A stretch of 64,000 nucleotides of DNA. Source: G965247265 sp965247265 (GTDB lineage: Bacteria > Pseudomonadota > Gammaproteobacteria > UBA4575). The notes beneath the pieces were generated by a model that saw nothing but the letters and a program-made list of their open reading frames with translations, was not told the DNA's origin and made no database searches. Every line of letters begins with the position of its first letter. Position 1 is the stretch's first letter. A program made the translations under genes and the position numbers. Below, in pieces: positions 18,609-27,790 of this stretch. The DNA lies in NCBI GenBank assembly GCA_965247265.1, contig OZ252002.1, positions 1,612,001 through 1,676,000 of the forward strand, read 5' to 3'.

Positions 18609-19079
18609 ATGAGAAAACAACTTGTTCTAAAATTTGTAGGGATCGCTTTTTTAGGTATTTCAACACAATCTCATGCGAATGGGTCGGTGTATGGAAACGT
18701 CGGCTATTTTGAATATCCATGGAGTATTTTGATTGGATACAGTGATTACGGGCATGGCTATGGCACACCTCGTCATACAGAACGTCATCATTATTATCAC
18801 AAACCTAAGCGTCATCACTACTATAAACCACATCGCTATAATCGCGGTCACAACTATGGTCACTACAAGCGCCATGATTACTACAAACCGCATCATTACC
18901 GAGGTCGTAATAAACATTATGGGCATGATAGACGCTACCGCCATAGATCTCACTATAATAATGAAGGTCGTGGACATAGACGCAGCGACCAAGAACGTAA
19001 TAGGGGCGGTCGCGATGGTGATGGACGCAATAGAGATGGGCGCAATGGCGAGGTAGGAAACCGTAGAAAACGACGCTAA
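18609..19079 (+). CDS. Secreted His/Tyr/Arg-rich small protein, second paralogue
   Basis: 156 residues with GAGGAGG before the ATG and a signal peptide MRKQLVLKFVGIAFLGISTQSHA. The mature part has a short non-repetitive segment (NVGYFEYPWSILIGYSDYG), then repeated H/Y/K/R clusters (RHHYYHKPKRHHYYKPHRYN), and ends in an Arg/Gly/Asp/Asn-rich tail. The signal-peptide junction SHANGS is the same as in the protein at 4068, so the two form a family. Metal or nucleic-acid/polyanion binding outside the inner membrane is a guess from composition. Confidence 0.65.
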   Translation: MRKQLVLKFVGIAFLGISTQSHANGSVYGNVGYFEYPWSILIGYSDYGHGYGTPRHTERHHYYHKPKRHHYYKPHRYNRGHNYGHYKRHDYYKPHHYRGRNKHYGHDRRYRHRSHYNNEGRGHRRSDQERNRGGRDGDGRNRDGRNGEVGNRRKRR

Positions 19080-19199
19080 TTTATAGCGAGTAGTTTTTGC
19101 TTACGGTTCGATTACGGATAAAAGTGCTCATTTAAAATCATGGGAGTGAAGTGACCGGCATAAATCTGATGTAGAGTGTCGTGGGTAGGGATATAGTTT

Positions 19200-20009
19200 T
19201 CAAACTTTTTCGAATTTTAGATCAACAGTGGAAATCGTGTCAACGCCGCGACACAACTTCAGTGCTCGATCAATAACTTGCTTTCGAATATCTGTCTCAA
19301 CGTTATTTAGGAAATTGGGATTCATGGCAGCGAATTCGATATTGAATTGCGTCTCGATTTCAGTAGTTACTATTTTTGTATCAAGGAGATGAAGTCCACA
19401 AACCTCTCCAATTTTTCGTAATCCGTCCGCGCTTTTTATTCTTTGTGTGGTTTTTTTGGGGCGATGCATCGGCGGCTGATCGAATTTGCTAAGTGCTTGA
19501 TCCACGAATTGCATCCATTCCACCTTCTGGTCCAGGGCTGTTGTCTCATCGAAAGAGTGTCCCCATAGATTTACTGCGAATATAGAACCTTTCTTAAGAA
19601 CATATGCCACTGAGGGTAACGTAGTCACCTCGTTCATTAGGTGGAATGACGCATTGCACAATGCTGCATCGGCAGTAAGAGCAAGTTTGTTGAGTTGGTC
19701 GCTTGTGACATTACTGATTTCAATTCGGTAACCAAGGCGACGCGAAGCCAAAGCACGCATTTCTTCTGCAGGTTCCACCACGGTTACGCGCGCTTTGGAG
19801 TGCCTTTCAAGCAAAAGTTCAGCAAGCAGACCACTCCCGCCGCCAATATCGAGTGCATGCCCATCAAATTCTTTAGGAATAAATTCCAATAGTCGGCCGA
19901 CCATTTCGGTAAAGATTGTCCATCGTTCGATGAGTTTATTGTAAGCATGCGCACGAACATGCCAACTACGTATTACGTTATCATGAACGGGTTCAGGTGG
20001 ACTATTCAT
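19200..20009 (-). CDS. Class I SAM-dependent methyltransferase
   Basis: 269 residues with the SAM-binding motif I LDIGGGSGLLAELLLERH (about 53-70), the acidic motif II VTVVEPAEEM, and a motif resembling LCNASFHLMNEVTTLPSVAYVLKKG. The UbiE/BioC-like fold is clear but the substrate is not. The ATG at 20009 lacks a strong ribosome site. It stands alone on this strand between the His-rich gene and a small membrane protein. Confidence 0.75.
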   Translation of the reverse strand: MNSPPEPVHDNVIRSWHVRAHAYNKLIERWTIFTEMVGRLLEFIPKEFDGHALDIGGGSGLLAELLLERHSKARVTVVEPAEEMRALASRRLGYRIEISNVTSDQLNKLALTADAALCNASFHLMNEVTTLPSVAYVLKKGSIFAVNLWGHSFDETTALDQKVEWMQFVDQALSKFDQPPMHRPKKTTQRIKSADGLRKIGEVCGLHLLDTKIVTTEIETQFNIEFAAMNPNFLNNVETDIRKQVIDRALKLCRGVDTISTVDLKFEKV

Positions 20010-20074
20010 TGCAATATTAACAGCAATAATATGTATTGTGTTAAAGTCATCCTTTAATCATTGAGAGGTGTGTT

Positions 20075-20173
20075 ATGGTAGTAATACAGTGGTCTATTTA
20101 CATACTTCTCGCGGTATTTGCTATATTGGTGTGGGCGCTTGTTGCACAGAAGAAAAAAGAAAAAAGCCAGTAA
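20075..20173 (+). CDS. Small single-span membrane protein
   Basis: 32 residues, MVVIQWSIYILLAVFAILVWALVAQKKKEKSQ. One hydrophobic segment of about 20 residues is followed by a basic tail, with GAGAGG before the ATG. The layout is typical of small inner-membrane proteins with the positive tail in the cytoplasm. No family assigned. Confidence 0.5.
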   Translation: MVVIQWSIYILLAVFAILVWALVAQKKKEKSQ

Positions 20174-20220
20174 TTACAATTACAGAAAAACCAAGAAACA
20201 GATAATCCTAGAAAAAGCGA

Positions 20221-20481
20221 TTATTGAACCGTCCTTATATTGTCTGAAAATAAAGCCCGTTCCCCAGCCAACGGCATCGCAGGGTTAGAAACAACTCTTA
20301 AGTAAATATACTTGCTTCCGCATTGCTTACATTTAAGCTTATGCAAGATCGCTACAATAGAACCAAAACTATCGTTTAGCTTATGTTCGTCTAAGGGATC
20401 ACCAATGTGTTGACAAGAGTCACAAATTGGGTAAAGGCGTTCTAAGAGATCAAGATCATTGAAGGTGTTGATGATGCGCAT
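20221..20481 (-). CDS. Zinc-ribbon-like hypothetical protein
   Basis: 86 residues with two CxxC pairs (CDSCQHIGD near residue 20 and CKQCGSKYIYLRV near residue 51), a likely zinc ribbon. No signal peptide. The first 26 bases of the gene region are repeated exactly at 21042-21067, upstream of the gene at 20751, showing a local duplication. Confidence 0.55.
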   Translation of the reverse strand: MRIINTFNDLDLLERLYPICDSCQHIGDPLDEHKLNDSFGSIVAILHKLKCKQCGSKYIYLRVVSNPAMPLAGERALFSDNIRTVQ

Positions 20482-20484
20482 TTA
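20459..20484. repeat. 26-bp exact direct repeat, copy 1
   Basis: Covers the start codon region of the zinc-ribbon-like gene. It is identical to 21042-21067, and the similarity extends less perfectly for about 15 bases beyond it. This suggests that a paralogue once stood at the second site and was replaced. Confidence 0.8.
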
Positions 20485-20495
20485 ATATAATTTGT

Positions 20496-20744
20496 TTAGA
20501 TTTTACTATTACATTTAATTAGCATTATACGATTGGTATCGCTAGATTCCTTTATGTTACTTGAAATTTCTGTAAAGCCACCCTGACAGATGTCATAAGC
20601 TTTTACTCCACATTCAGCCCACGATATCCCATAACCAGAACAATCTATTTTGTAACCTATTTCTCCATCAGATAACCGTGTTTTTGTAGCTGACGCACAA
20701 GCAGAGAGTATTATTGCGCTTAATATTATTATTTCTTTTTTCAT
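20496..20744 (-). CDS. Small lipoprotein
   Basis: 82 residues with a basic N-terminus (MKKEIII), a hydrophobic stretch and a lipobox ILSACAS, so the mature N-terminal Cys would be lipidated. The mature part reads GYKIDCSGYGISWAECGVKAYDICQGGF, with four cysteines that could form two disulfides. This is a recurrent small lipoprotein type; function unknown. It is in line with the neighbouring minus-strand genes. Confidence 0.65.
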   Translation of the reverse strand: MKKEIIILSAIILSACASATKTRLSDGEIGYKIDCSGYGISWAECGVKAYDICQGGFTEISSNIKESSDTNRIMLIKCNSKI

Positions 20745-20750
20745 ATTCCC

Positions 20751-21005
20751 TTAATAGCCATAATCATCTACTATCGCTTCTTTAGCCTTATTCACATCAA
20801 CGGAATTAGCCGCTTGTTCCTTATCAACTGAGCCTGCTGCCTTATTATAATCGATCTCACCGCCTTCAACAGATCCTTTTAACTGTTCCTTATCAACTGA
20901 ATCAGCAGCTTTTTGTTCATCAACCGCGTCACCATACTTCTTATAGTCAACAGCAAAGGTTAATGTTGAAAGTGTAAATAGCAATATATATAAAATGAAT
21001 CTCAT
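20751..21005 (-). CDS. Secreted acidic repeat protein (SVDKEQ repeats)
   Basis: From the ATG at 21005 there are 84 residues: a signal peptide (MRFILYILLFTLSTLTFA), then imperfect 12-residue repeats built on AADSVDKEQ, KAAGSVDKEQ and AANSVDVNKA. The upstream frame to 21080 is open but runs through the 26-bp duplicated segment, so I prefer the inner start. The repeats are acidic and helical and may form a coiled or solenoid-like rod. The gene ends 7 bases before the lipoprotein gene and may be co-transcribed with it. Confidence 0.55.
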   Translation of the reverse strand: MRFILYILLFTLSTLTFAVDYKKYGDAVDEQKAADSVDKEQLKGSVEGGEIDYNKAAGSVDKEQAANSVDVNKAKEAIVDDYGY

Positions 21006-21041
21006 AGGTAGTCTCAAAGCTATCCGAAAAGATCTAGGTTG

Positions 21042-21067
21042 TTGAAGGTGTTGATGATGCGCATTTA
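21042..21067. repeat. 26-bp exact direct repeat, copy 2
   Basis: Identical to 20459-20484; see that entry. Here the sequence lies just upstream of the repeat-protein gene and no longer starts a zinc-ribbon protein. Confidence 0.8.
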
Positions 21068-21087
21068 TAGTGTAGAGCATTTGCCTT

Positions 21088-21492
21088 TCAAAATAATGGG
21101 GTGATTATTGATTTATGATATGTCTTACCGCTTATAGTATAAGTGTCTATTTCATATTTTGTATGTAAGTTTTCACGATTTACTACAATATCTTTTGTGG
21201 TTATAATTTTAGTATCTTTGGTAGTTTTTGATTTTTCTTCATGTTGTAATTTGTAATTAATAGTATTAGTTGAAATCACACCTAATGTAAGTTCTGAAAA
21301 GCCATCAGAAGTGATATGAATTATTTCTTCTGCTTTCTCGTCTATGTCTATAGAAAATAAAATTGGTGTCGCCTCATCACGTGAGATATTTTCCCACTCA
21401 CGTGACACTTCACATTCCAATTGTATTGGCCTAGCAAATACAATACTCGGTGCTGCAAATAGAATTAGAATGAGTGGCAGGAGTATTTTCAT
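21088..21492 (-). CDS. Secreted hypothetical protein
   Basis: 134 residues with a signal peptide (MKILLPLILILFAAPSIVFA, cleavage before RPIQLEC). The mature part is rich in Thr, Ile, Glu and Lys with alternating beta-like pattern and one cysteine. No family recognised. It is the first of a run of four small minus-strand genes, the other three also lying close together. Confidence 0.5.
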   Translation of the reverse strand: MKILLPLILILFAAPSIVFARPIQLECEVSREWENISRDEATPILFSIDIDEKAEEIIHITSDGFSELTLGVISTNTINYKLQHEEKSKTTKDTKIITTKDIVVNRENLHTKYEIDTYTISGKTYHKSIITPLF

Positions 21493-21939
21493 CTTTCTAC
21501 TTTTTATTCTTTTAGGAGAATTGTACTCCTAGACCCAACCATTGCCTGTGGTCAATTTAAATATTTAATTGAATTTCAACTCTAAGTTATCTATAAAAGT
21601 GCCACTATAAATCACCTATTTTGTGCCCATATTTGTGTCGATATGGAGATAAATTGCGATTAATTCTGAGATTGAATTAACCTTAATTAACTATGTTAAG
21701 CTGTTGAGTATAAAAAGCTATTAACTAAATATAATGGTGGAGGCGGTAACTACTTAATAAAGCAGCTATGTTCTTGAAGTGTACATACTTAATTACTTTC
21801 AAACACTTTTGATACCCTAAATTTTATCCCAAAATAACTCGACTGCAGAAAGACTTCATTGGTTGCTAATGAGCTCTAACGTCCGCTTTCAGCCAATAGC
21901 GGTCATGAATTCTAAAACAGCAGTTGTATTTAGCTTAAT
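21493..21939 (+). other. Intergenic stretch with one palindromic repeat
   Basis: About 450 bases, AT-rich, with no convincing gene. It contains one member of the dispersed palindrome family at 21876-21906, next to the end of the cusA stub. Confidence 0.5.
21876..21906. repeat. Dispersed palindromic repeat, copy A
   Basis: TAACGTCCGCTTTCAGCCAA then TAGCGGTCATG: arms of the type GTCCGC...GCGGtC around a GCCA centre. Same family as 27791, 32158, 33913, 34489 and 35112. Confidence 0.7.
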
Positions 21940-24282
21940 TTATTCAATTTGCACATAAGATGTAAGTTTAGAACCTCGCCAAATTGAGAACAATGCAGGA
22001 AATACAAATAGAACCATAACTAATGCAGAGGCTACCCCTCCAATCATAGGTGCAGCAATTCGTTTCATAACATCCGCTCCCGTTCCGATACTGAGCATGA
22101 TTGGTAATAAACCTATAAAAGTAGATAACCAAGTCATCAACATTGGACGAATTCTCTGGCTTGCGCCGTCTATAATTGCTTCTTGCAAATCAATACGGGT
22201 ATTCAACCGGCTTTCATTGAGTCGGTTACGCCACGCAATATCGAGATACAACACCATTAACAAACCAAGTTCAATTGCCAATCCAGCTACAGCAATCATG
22301 CCAACCGCCACTGCAACACTTAACTTGTAGTCCAAAACTGTCAGCAACCAAATACTACCTACTAGAGAAAATAATAAAGCCGTCATCACTAATAATGTTT
22401 CAACTATCGATTTTCGATGCATAAATAACATGAAGAATATAAGGAATAGCGTTAATGGAATTAGGATTTTTAGTTTCGCTTTAGCTCTTTCAAAGTATTT
22501 GAATTGTCCTGCCCACGCCAAACGATATCCTGAAGGAATAGTAACGTTCTCTGCTACCACGTGTTTTGCAAGTTTTACGTAATCTGCTATTCCGACTGTA
22601 TCGTTAACATCAACAAATACGAAGCCAACAAGTTGACCATCTTCATTACGCAACATTGGAGGTCCAGTTCTAAACTGAATGTCTGCGACTTGTGTAATTG
22701 GAATTTGAGCGCCATCTGGAGTAGGAATGAGTACACGTTCAAGTGCATCAACGCTATCGCGAAATTCACGGGCGTAACGAACTAAAATTCCGTATCGTTC
22801 ACGCCCCTCGATGGTTTCGCTTACCTTCATACCTCCCATTGCTACTTCAATAACATTTTGCACGTCCCCAACGTTCAAACCAAATCGGGCAGCCGCTGAG
22901 CGATCAATATCAAAGTCAAGAAAATACCCACCTGTAGTTCGTTCCGCAAATGCACTTCGTGTATAGGGTGCAGTACGCATATCTTCTAGTAATGCTCGCT
23001 CAATATTCACGGCAGTTTGTTCAATCTGTGCTAGATCAGCTCCAAATACTTTAATACCTAGAGTGGAACGAATACCTGTAGCTAACATTTCTGTTCGAGT
23101 TTGAATTGGCATCCACCAAATATTCGGCATACCTGGGAAACGCATGGCTGCATCCATCTCACCAATAAGTTTGTCCCACGTCATATGCTCTCGCCATTCA
23201 CTTTGTGGCTTTAACATAATATTAGTTTCAATCATCGATAATGGAGCAGGATCGGTAGGACTTGAGCTGCGACCAACTTTACCAAATACACGTTCTACTT
23301 CAGGAAACTTCACTAACTCCCGATCCATCGTTTGCATGACACGGGTAGCCTCACCAATTGACATTCCGGGTAACGCAGTAGGCATATATAGAATACTGCC
23401 TTCGTTCAAGGGCGGCATAAATTCACTGCCCAAATGTCGGTACGCGGGTATCGTTACGACCATCGCAGCAACCGCTGCTGCTATAACAAACCATCGCCAT
23501 TTTACAGCGAGTCTAACCAGTGGAGCATAACCTGCTTTCAAACCGCGATTTAACCAACTTGTGTCGCCTCGAATACGACCTCTAATGACGAGAACTGCAA
23601 GTGCGGGAATTAATGTAACGGACAACAATGCCGCAAAACCCATTGAATACGTTTTTGTAAATGCGAGTGGTTTGAATAAGCGACCTTCGGTTCCTTGTAG
23701 TGCAAATACGGGTAAGAAAGAAACGGTAATAATAAGGAGTGAGAAGAAGATGCTAGGACCCACTTCTTGCATGGCTTTAATAATTAAGTTCGTGCGTGCT
23801 TCACCTTGTGCATTTGTATCTTGAAGCTTTTTGTGGATATTGTCGATTATAACGATAGCCGCATCCACCATGGCCCCAACGGCGACCGCAATGCCTCCTA
23901 ACGACATAATGTTTGCGGTTAGACCTTGATAAAACATTGGAATGAATGCGAGGAGTATGGCAATAGGTAACGTCACAATAGCCACAATGGCTGAGCGAAC
24001 ATGCAAAAGAAAAATTATAATTACCAATGAAACAATAAATATTTCTTCCAACAATGTTTTCTTTAAGGTGCTGATTGCACGTTCGATCAAACTTGAACGA
24101 TCATAAACGGGTACAAGTTCCACACCTTCAGGAAAACCTGCTTGCAATTCCTTAATTCGACCTTTAACACGGTTAATCACTGTCAACGCATTTTCTCCAT
24201 AACGCATAATAACAATTCCTCCAACCGTAGCACCCTCACCATTTAGATCGGATTGCCCACGTTGCAATGCAGGACCCAAACT
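21940..24282 (-). pseudogene. cusA: CusA-type heavy-metal RND efflux pump, 5' truncated by IS
   Basis: About 779 residues match the C-terminal three quarters of CusA/CzcA pumps: DLNGEGATVGGIVIMRYGENALTVI, GGIAVAVGAMVDAAIVIIDNIHKK, the SEFMPPLNEGSILYMP motif, TEMLATGIRSTLGIKVFG, and the final RIAAPMIGGVASALVMVLFVFPALF. A full protein has about 1040 residues. The first 260-270 are missing, because the frame runs straight into the end of the IS6-family element at 24283. The start codon at 24279 is accidental. No cusB or cusC is seen. The trimeric pump would export Cu/Ag or Zn/Co from the periplasm, but this copy lacks its first membrane helix and part of the porter domain. Confidence 0.85.
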
Positions 24283-25074
24283 GGTACTGACAAGTTAAAC
24301 GCATCTGGGCGACAATTACTGGATGAATAAATCAAAAAGCTTGTATAAACGTCACCGATTTCCATCTGAAATTATTCAATATGCCGTCTGGCTCTACTAT
24401 CGCTTCAACGTCAGTCATCGGGACATCGAAGATCTATTAGCTGAACGCGGGATTGAAGTCAGTTATGAGTCCATTCGTATGTGGTGTAATAAGTTTGGTC
24501 CTCAATACGCCAGGCGATTGAAGCGAAAGCACCAGGGCTACGGTGATACATTTTACATAGATGAAGTATTCGTCAAAGTTCATGGTAAGCAACATTATTT
24601 ATGGCGCGCGGTGAATCAGGATGGCGAAGTAGTTGATGTGTTTCTGCAATCACGCAGAGATGGCGCTGCAGCCAAGCGTTTTTTTAAGCGCCTGATAAGA
24701 AACCATGGGAGTGAACCCAGAAAAATAGCCACGGATAAGTTAAGAAGCTATGGCGTTGCACATCGAGAACTCATCCCAGAATCTATTCACGATACTTCTC
24801 AATACGCTAATAACCGAGCCGAGCTTTCGCATCAACCGACGCGAGTTCGAGAGCGAGGAATGCGCCGATTTAAATCGATGCAGCAAGCGCAACGTTTTTT
24901 AAGTGCACATGCAGCGGTATATAATCTTTTCAATCTTGGTCGTCATTTAGTATCAGCTAAGCATTTTCATCAACTTAGGGAGAACGCCTTTGCGTCTTGG
25001 AGATGTGCAACGGCGTTATAGAATACGTTTTTTCTAGAATTCGTAGATGTGTAAAAAGTTAACTTGTCAATACC
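24283..25074 (+). mobile_element. IS6/IS26-family insertion sequence
   Basis: 792 bp bounded by inverted repeats GGTACTGACAAGTTAA (24283-24298) and the complement of TTAACTTGTCAATACC (25059-25074), 15 of 16 matching. It carries one transposase gene. The 8 bases outside each end differ (CCCAAACT against TATAAAAT), so there is no target duplication. This fits a deletion or recombination between two copies, which IS6-type elements often cause, and explains the missing part of cusA. Confidence 0.85.
24323..25021 (+). CDS. IS6-family DDE transposase
   Basis: 232 residues, full family length. HRFPSEIIQYAVWLYYRFNVSHRDIEDLLAERGIEVSYESI forms the N-terminal helix-turn-helix. The catalytic triad is readable as DTFYIDEVFVKVHG (first Asp), KIATDKLRSYG (second Asp) and the Glu in NNRAELSHQPTRVRERGMRRFKS, in the typical IS26 setting. 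No lesion is visible, so the enzyme is probably active. Confidence 0.9.
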   Translation: MNKSKSLYKRHRFPSEIIQYAVWLYYRFNVSHRDIEDLLAERGIEVSYESIRMWCNKFGPQYARRLKRKHQGYGDTFYIDEVFVKVHGKQHYLWRAVNQDGEVVDVFLQSRRDGAAAKRFFKRLIRNHGSEPRKIATDKLRSYGVAHRELIPESIHDTSQYANNRAELSHQPTRVRERGMRRFKSMQQAQRFLSAHAAVYNLFNLGRHLVSAKHFHQLRENAFASWRCATAL

Positions 25075-25143
25075 TATAAAATTCATGCGATTCCATCTTC
25101 GTATTTTTTTATAATTTAAAAGTTTATTATTTTTTTAATCATA

Positions 25144-26838
25144 CTATAAATCTTCGTATATGCGGTTTTCCACAACCAAAGAATCCATGCCACTACGGTG
25201 TAGCATATCGACTGCATCTTCTTCTGTTCTTACAATTGGTTCTCCTTGAAGATTTAAAGATGTATTTAAAAGTATCGGTGTGCCTGACTCTTCGCCAAAT
25301 CTTGTAATCAATTTATGGAATAGAGGATCGATCGATTTGTCTACAAGCTGTATACGACCGGTTTGGTCTACGTGTAGTGTTGCAGGAATTTCATCTATTC
25401 CAATATTTGATGCTGGAATGGCTAGCAACATAAATCGTGCAGCTAATTCTGAGCCCATAGGTATTTTAAAATACTTTTTGGCAGACTCATTAGTAATTGC
25501 AGGTGCAAAAGGTCTAAAATTTTCTCGATGTTTTATATTTAAGTTGATGTGATCTTTCATTCGCAAATGACGTGGGTCGGCCAGCAAACTTCTATGCCCA
25601 AGACTACGTGGCCCCCACTCAAACTTACCTTGTACCCAACCAATAGTCTTACCTTTAATAAGTTTGCTCACTACCTCTTCAATCAATTTATCCTCATCTG
25701 AAATTTCCCTAGCTCCTTCTAATGAATTACTTTTTATTGATTCGCCTAGGAATGCATGAGTTTGCAAATAGCATCTTTGAGTATTTAGAAATACATGATT
25801 TACATATAGTGCTGCACCAAGCGCTCCACCAGCGTCTCCTGGTGCCGGCTGAATAAAAATACGCTCGAATGGACCCTGCTCTAATATTTTTCTATTCGCA
25901 ACAACATTTAAGGCAACCCCGCCCGCCATACATAAATTCTTTGATGGGACACGCGCATGTAATTCGTTAACTAGTTTTATTAATCCTTGCTCTAAAACCA
26001 TCTGTAAACTTGCTGCAATATCGGCATGTCTGCTATTATTAGCTTGATAGAGAATGGGCATGTGTGGTTCACGCGCTTTACCAAGCAATTTGGTGAGCTT
26101 TTTACCAAAACTTTTTTCTGGATCGAATGGGAAACGAAAAGCGGAAGTATCAAGCTCAAAGCTACCATTTTGAGAAAAATCTACTAAGGAGTGAATTTGT
26201 TCGTAATAGATCGGTTTCCTATAAGCTGAAAGACTCATTACTTTTTGTTCACCTTCATTAACTCGGAAACCAAGGAACGCAGTTATTGTCGAATATAAGA
26301 GCCCTAGAGAATGAGGGAAATTAAGCTCTGAGATAATCTCGATGTTATTTTCACAACCTTTGCCAAAGGTGGTTGTGGCCCATTCGCCTACGCCATCAAC
26401 AGTTAGAATTGCAGCTTCTTGAAAAGGTGATGGGAAAAATGTGCTTGCTGCATGTGATTGATGGTGTTCTGTAAACAAAATTTTATTCGACGCAACTCCT
26501 AGCTCGGCAGAAATTTTATTTTTCATCCACAAGCGGTCCCCAAGCCATAAAAACATAGCTCTAGTGAATGCTTTAGAAGAACGTGGAAAATGTAGTAAGT
26601 GAGAAATAAGTATACGTTCGAATTTTCGTAGAGGTTTTTCGTAAAACACTACCCAATCTAAATTGTGTGCAGATATTTGACCTTCACGTAAACAAAATTG
26701 AATAGCACGATTAGGGAACGAAGGATCATTTTTTTTTCGTGTAAAGCGTTCTTCTTGAGCGGCAGCTATAGGGGTACCATCTCTAACTAATGCTGCGGCG
26801 GCGTCATGATAAAATGCTGAAATTCCAAGAATGTCCAA
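25144..26838 (-). CDS. NodU/CmcH-family carbamoyltransferase
   Basis: 564 residues, probably from a TTG at 26838. The N-terminal Kae1/HypF-like domain carries GISAFYHDAAAALVRDG, AAQEERFTRKKND, TEHHQSHAASTFFPSPF and TVDGVGEWATT. The C-terminal domain carries GWVQGKFEWGPRSLGHRSLLADP and LNTSLNLQGEPIV. These are the hallmarks of O-carbamoyltransferases that use carbamoyl phosphate and ATP to modify sugars, polyketides or lipo-oligosaccharides. It closes a three-gene minus-strand operon with a small membrane protein and a ferritin-like protein; the acceptor is unknown. Confidence 0.85.
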   Translation of the reverse strand: MDILGISAFYHDAAAALVRDGTPIAAAQEERFTRKKNDPSFPNRAIQFCLREGQISAHNLDWVVFYEKPLRKFERILISHLLHFPRSSKAFTRAMFLWLGDRLWMKNKISAELGVASNKILFTEHHQSHAASTFFPSPFQEAAILTVDGVGEWATTTFGKGCENNIEIISELNFPHSLGLLYSTITAFLGFRVNEGEQKVMSLSAYRKPIYYEQIHSLVDFSQNGSFELDTSAFRFPFDPEKSFGKKLTKLLGKAREPHMPILYQANNSRHADIAASLQMVLEQGLIKLVNELHARVPSKNLCMAGGVALNVVANRKILEQGPFERIFIQPAPGDAGGALGAALYVNHVFLNTQRCYLQTHAFLGESIKSNSLEGAREISDEDKLIEEVVSKLIKGKTIGWVQGKFEWGPRSLGHRSLLADPRHLRMKDHINLNIKHRENFRPFAPAITNESAKKYFKIPMGSELAARFMLLAIPASNIGIDEIPATLHVDQTGRIQLVDKSIDPLFHKLITRFGEESGTPILLNTSLNLQGEPIVRTEEDAVDMLHRSGMDSLVVENRIYEDL

Positions 26839-26858
26839 ATTTTTAGTTTCTTCTTATG

Positions 26859-27041
26859 TTAATACTGGGAGTACACTTGCTTCGTATCTAATTTTGATAT
26901 TGGTGCATTCCAGCCTTTTGGTTTGTAGGATAATTTAGAAAGAATTGCGAAAGGAATGATTATTGTAAAGTAAATAATATAGAGAATTGCATGGCCCGCA
27001 TGCTCACCAAATTTAGACGCTGTGCGTGTAAAATAATTTAT
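26859..27041 (-). CDS. Small membrane protein, start codon apparently ATA
   Basis: A 60-codon frame (INYFTRTASKFGEHAG...PISKLDTKQVYSQY) with one hydrophobic segment HAILYIIYFTIIIPFAIL. It has no ATG, GTG or TTG start. At 27041-27038 the sequence ATAA overlaps the stop of the ferritin-like gene exactly where a typical ATGA stop-start overlap would be, so a change of ATGA to ATAA would explain it. It lies 20 bases before the carbamoyltransferase. Small membrane proteins often accompany such carbamoyltransferases. Translation may be weak or lost. Confidence 0.45.
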   Translation of the reverse strand: MNYFTRTASKFGEHAGHAILYIIYFTIIIPFAILSKLSYKPKGWNAPISKLDTKQVYSQY

Positions 27042-27769
27042 CGCACGCGAGAGCCACGGGCTAATGAGAGAGCCGTGCTAACTTTTTTTGCACGACCATC
27101 ATTTCTCCATTGTCGAAGAAATTTACTTGTGTAAGAAACATGATAGCGTTCATCCTTAAGAATTTTTGTAAATATCGCGTAGGTTTCCGGATCGTTTTTA
27201 TTGAGATTGCGATGAACCACAAAAGCTTTTTCTGCCTTCTTTTCGGCTATATGCAACATTGCTATATAATTAATTTCACCTTGCTTTTCAAAACAGTCAC
27301 TAGTGAAAAATCCATGTGAGTTAAACTCAGTATTTACATTTTTATTTAATAGCTTATAAAGCTTGTCTGGCTTATTTAATATACTAGAAGTGTCTGGATT
27401 AAGGGTTCGAAGTTCTTGTGCTCGCATCCTAAATAAATCACCATGGCGCAATTCATCATGTGCATGTCGTTCAAGATGCGCGTGCAAATTTGGGTCGACC
27501 ACATGTCTTATTGCTCTAAGTATACTTTCACCAGCATCTGTTTCTGTTTGTGAAAAACTCTCAAGAGTCTGAATTTTTCGTTCCGAATCAGACCAAAGTG
27601 CTCGACTGCAAATACGTAAGAAAAAACCAGTTATTTCCATATTTATTAAATGAATATTTGAATATCTAGTTGACCTTGTATATTTACTTATTCTTTCATT
27701 TTTATCTAAATTTATAGTCAGAGGCTGATATAGGTAGTAATTTTTGCTTTTATATTCAGTATCAGACAA
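27038..27769 (-). CDS. Ferritin-like diiron four-helix protein
   Basis: 243 residues. After an N-terminal segment, the helices ESFSQTETDAGESILRAIRH, HLERHAHDELRHGDLF, MLHIAEKKAEKAF and ILKDERYHVSYTSKFL provide Glu and ExxH ligands in the order expected of a ferritin-like di-iron centre (E...ExxxH...E...ExxxH). It could be a hydroxylase or oxidase rather than a storage ferritin, since these proteins are often encoded beside biosynthetic enzymes. It is first in the operon with the small membrane protein and the carbamoyltransferase. Confidence 0.65.
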   Translation of the reverse strand: MSDTEYKSKNYYLYQPLTINLDKNERISKYTRSTRYSNIHLINMEITGFFLRICSRALWSDSERKIQTLESFSQTETDAGESILRAIRHVVDPNLHAHLERHAHDELRHGDLFRMRAQELRTLNPDTSSILNKPDKLYKLLNKNVNTEFNSHGFFTSDCFEKQGEINYIAMLHIAEKKAEKAFVVHRNLNKNDPETYAIFTKILKDERYHVSYTSKFLRQWRNDGRAKKVSTALSLARGSRVR

Positions 27770-27790
27770 GTTCCTAGCTTGCGTAAATAA

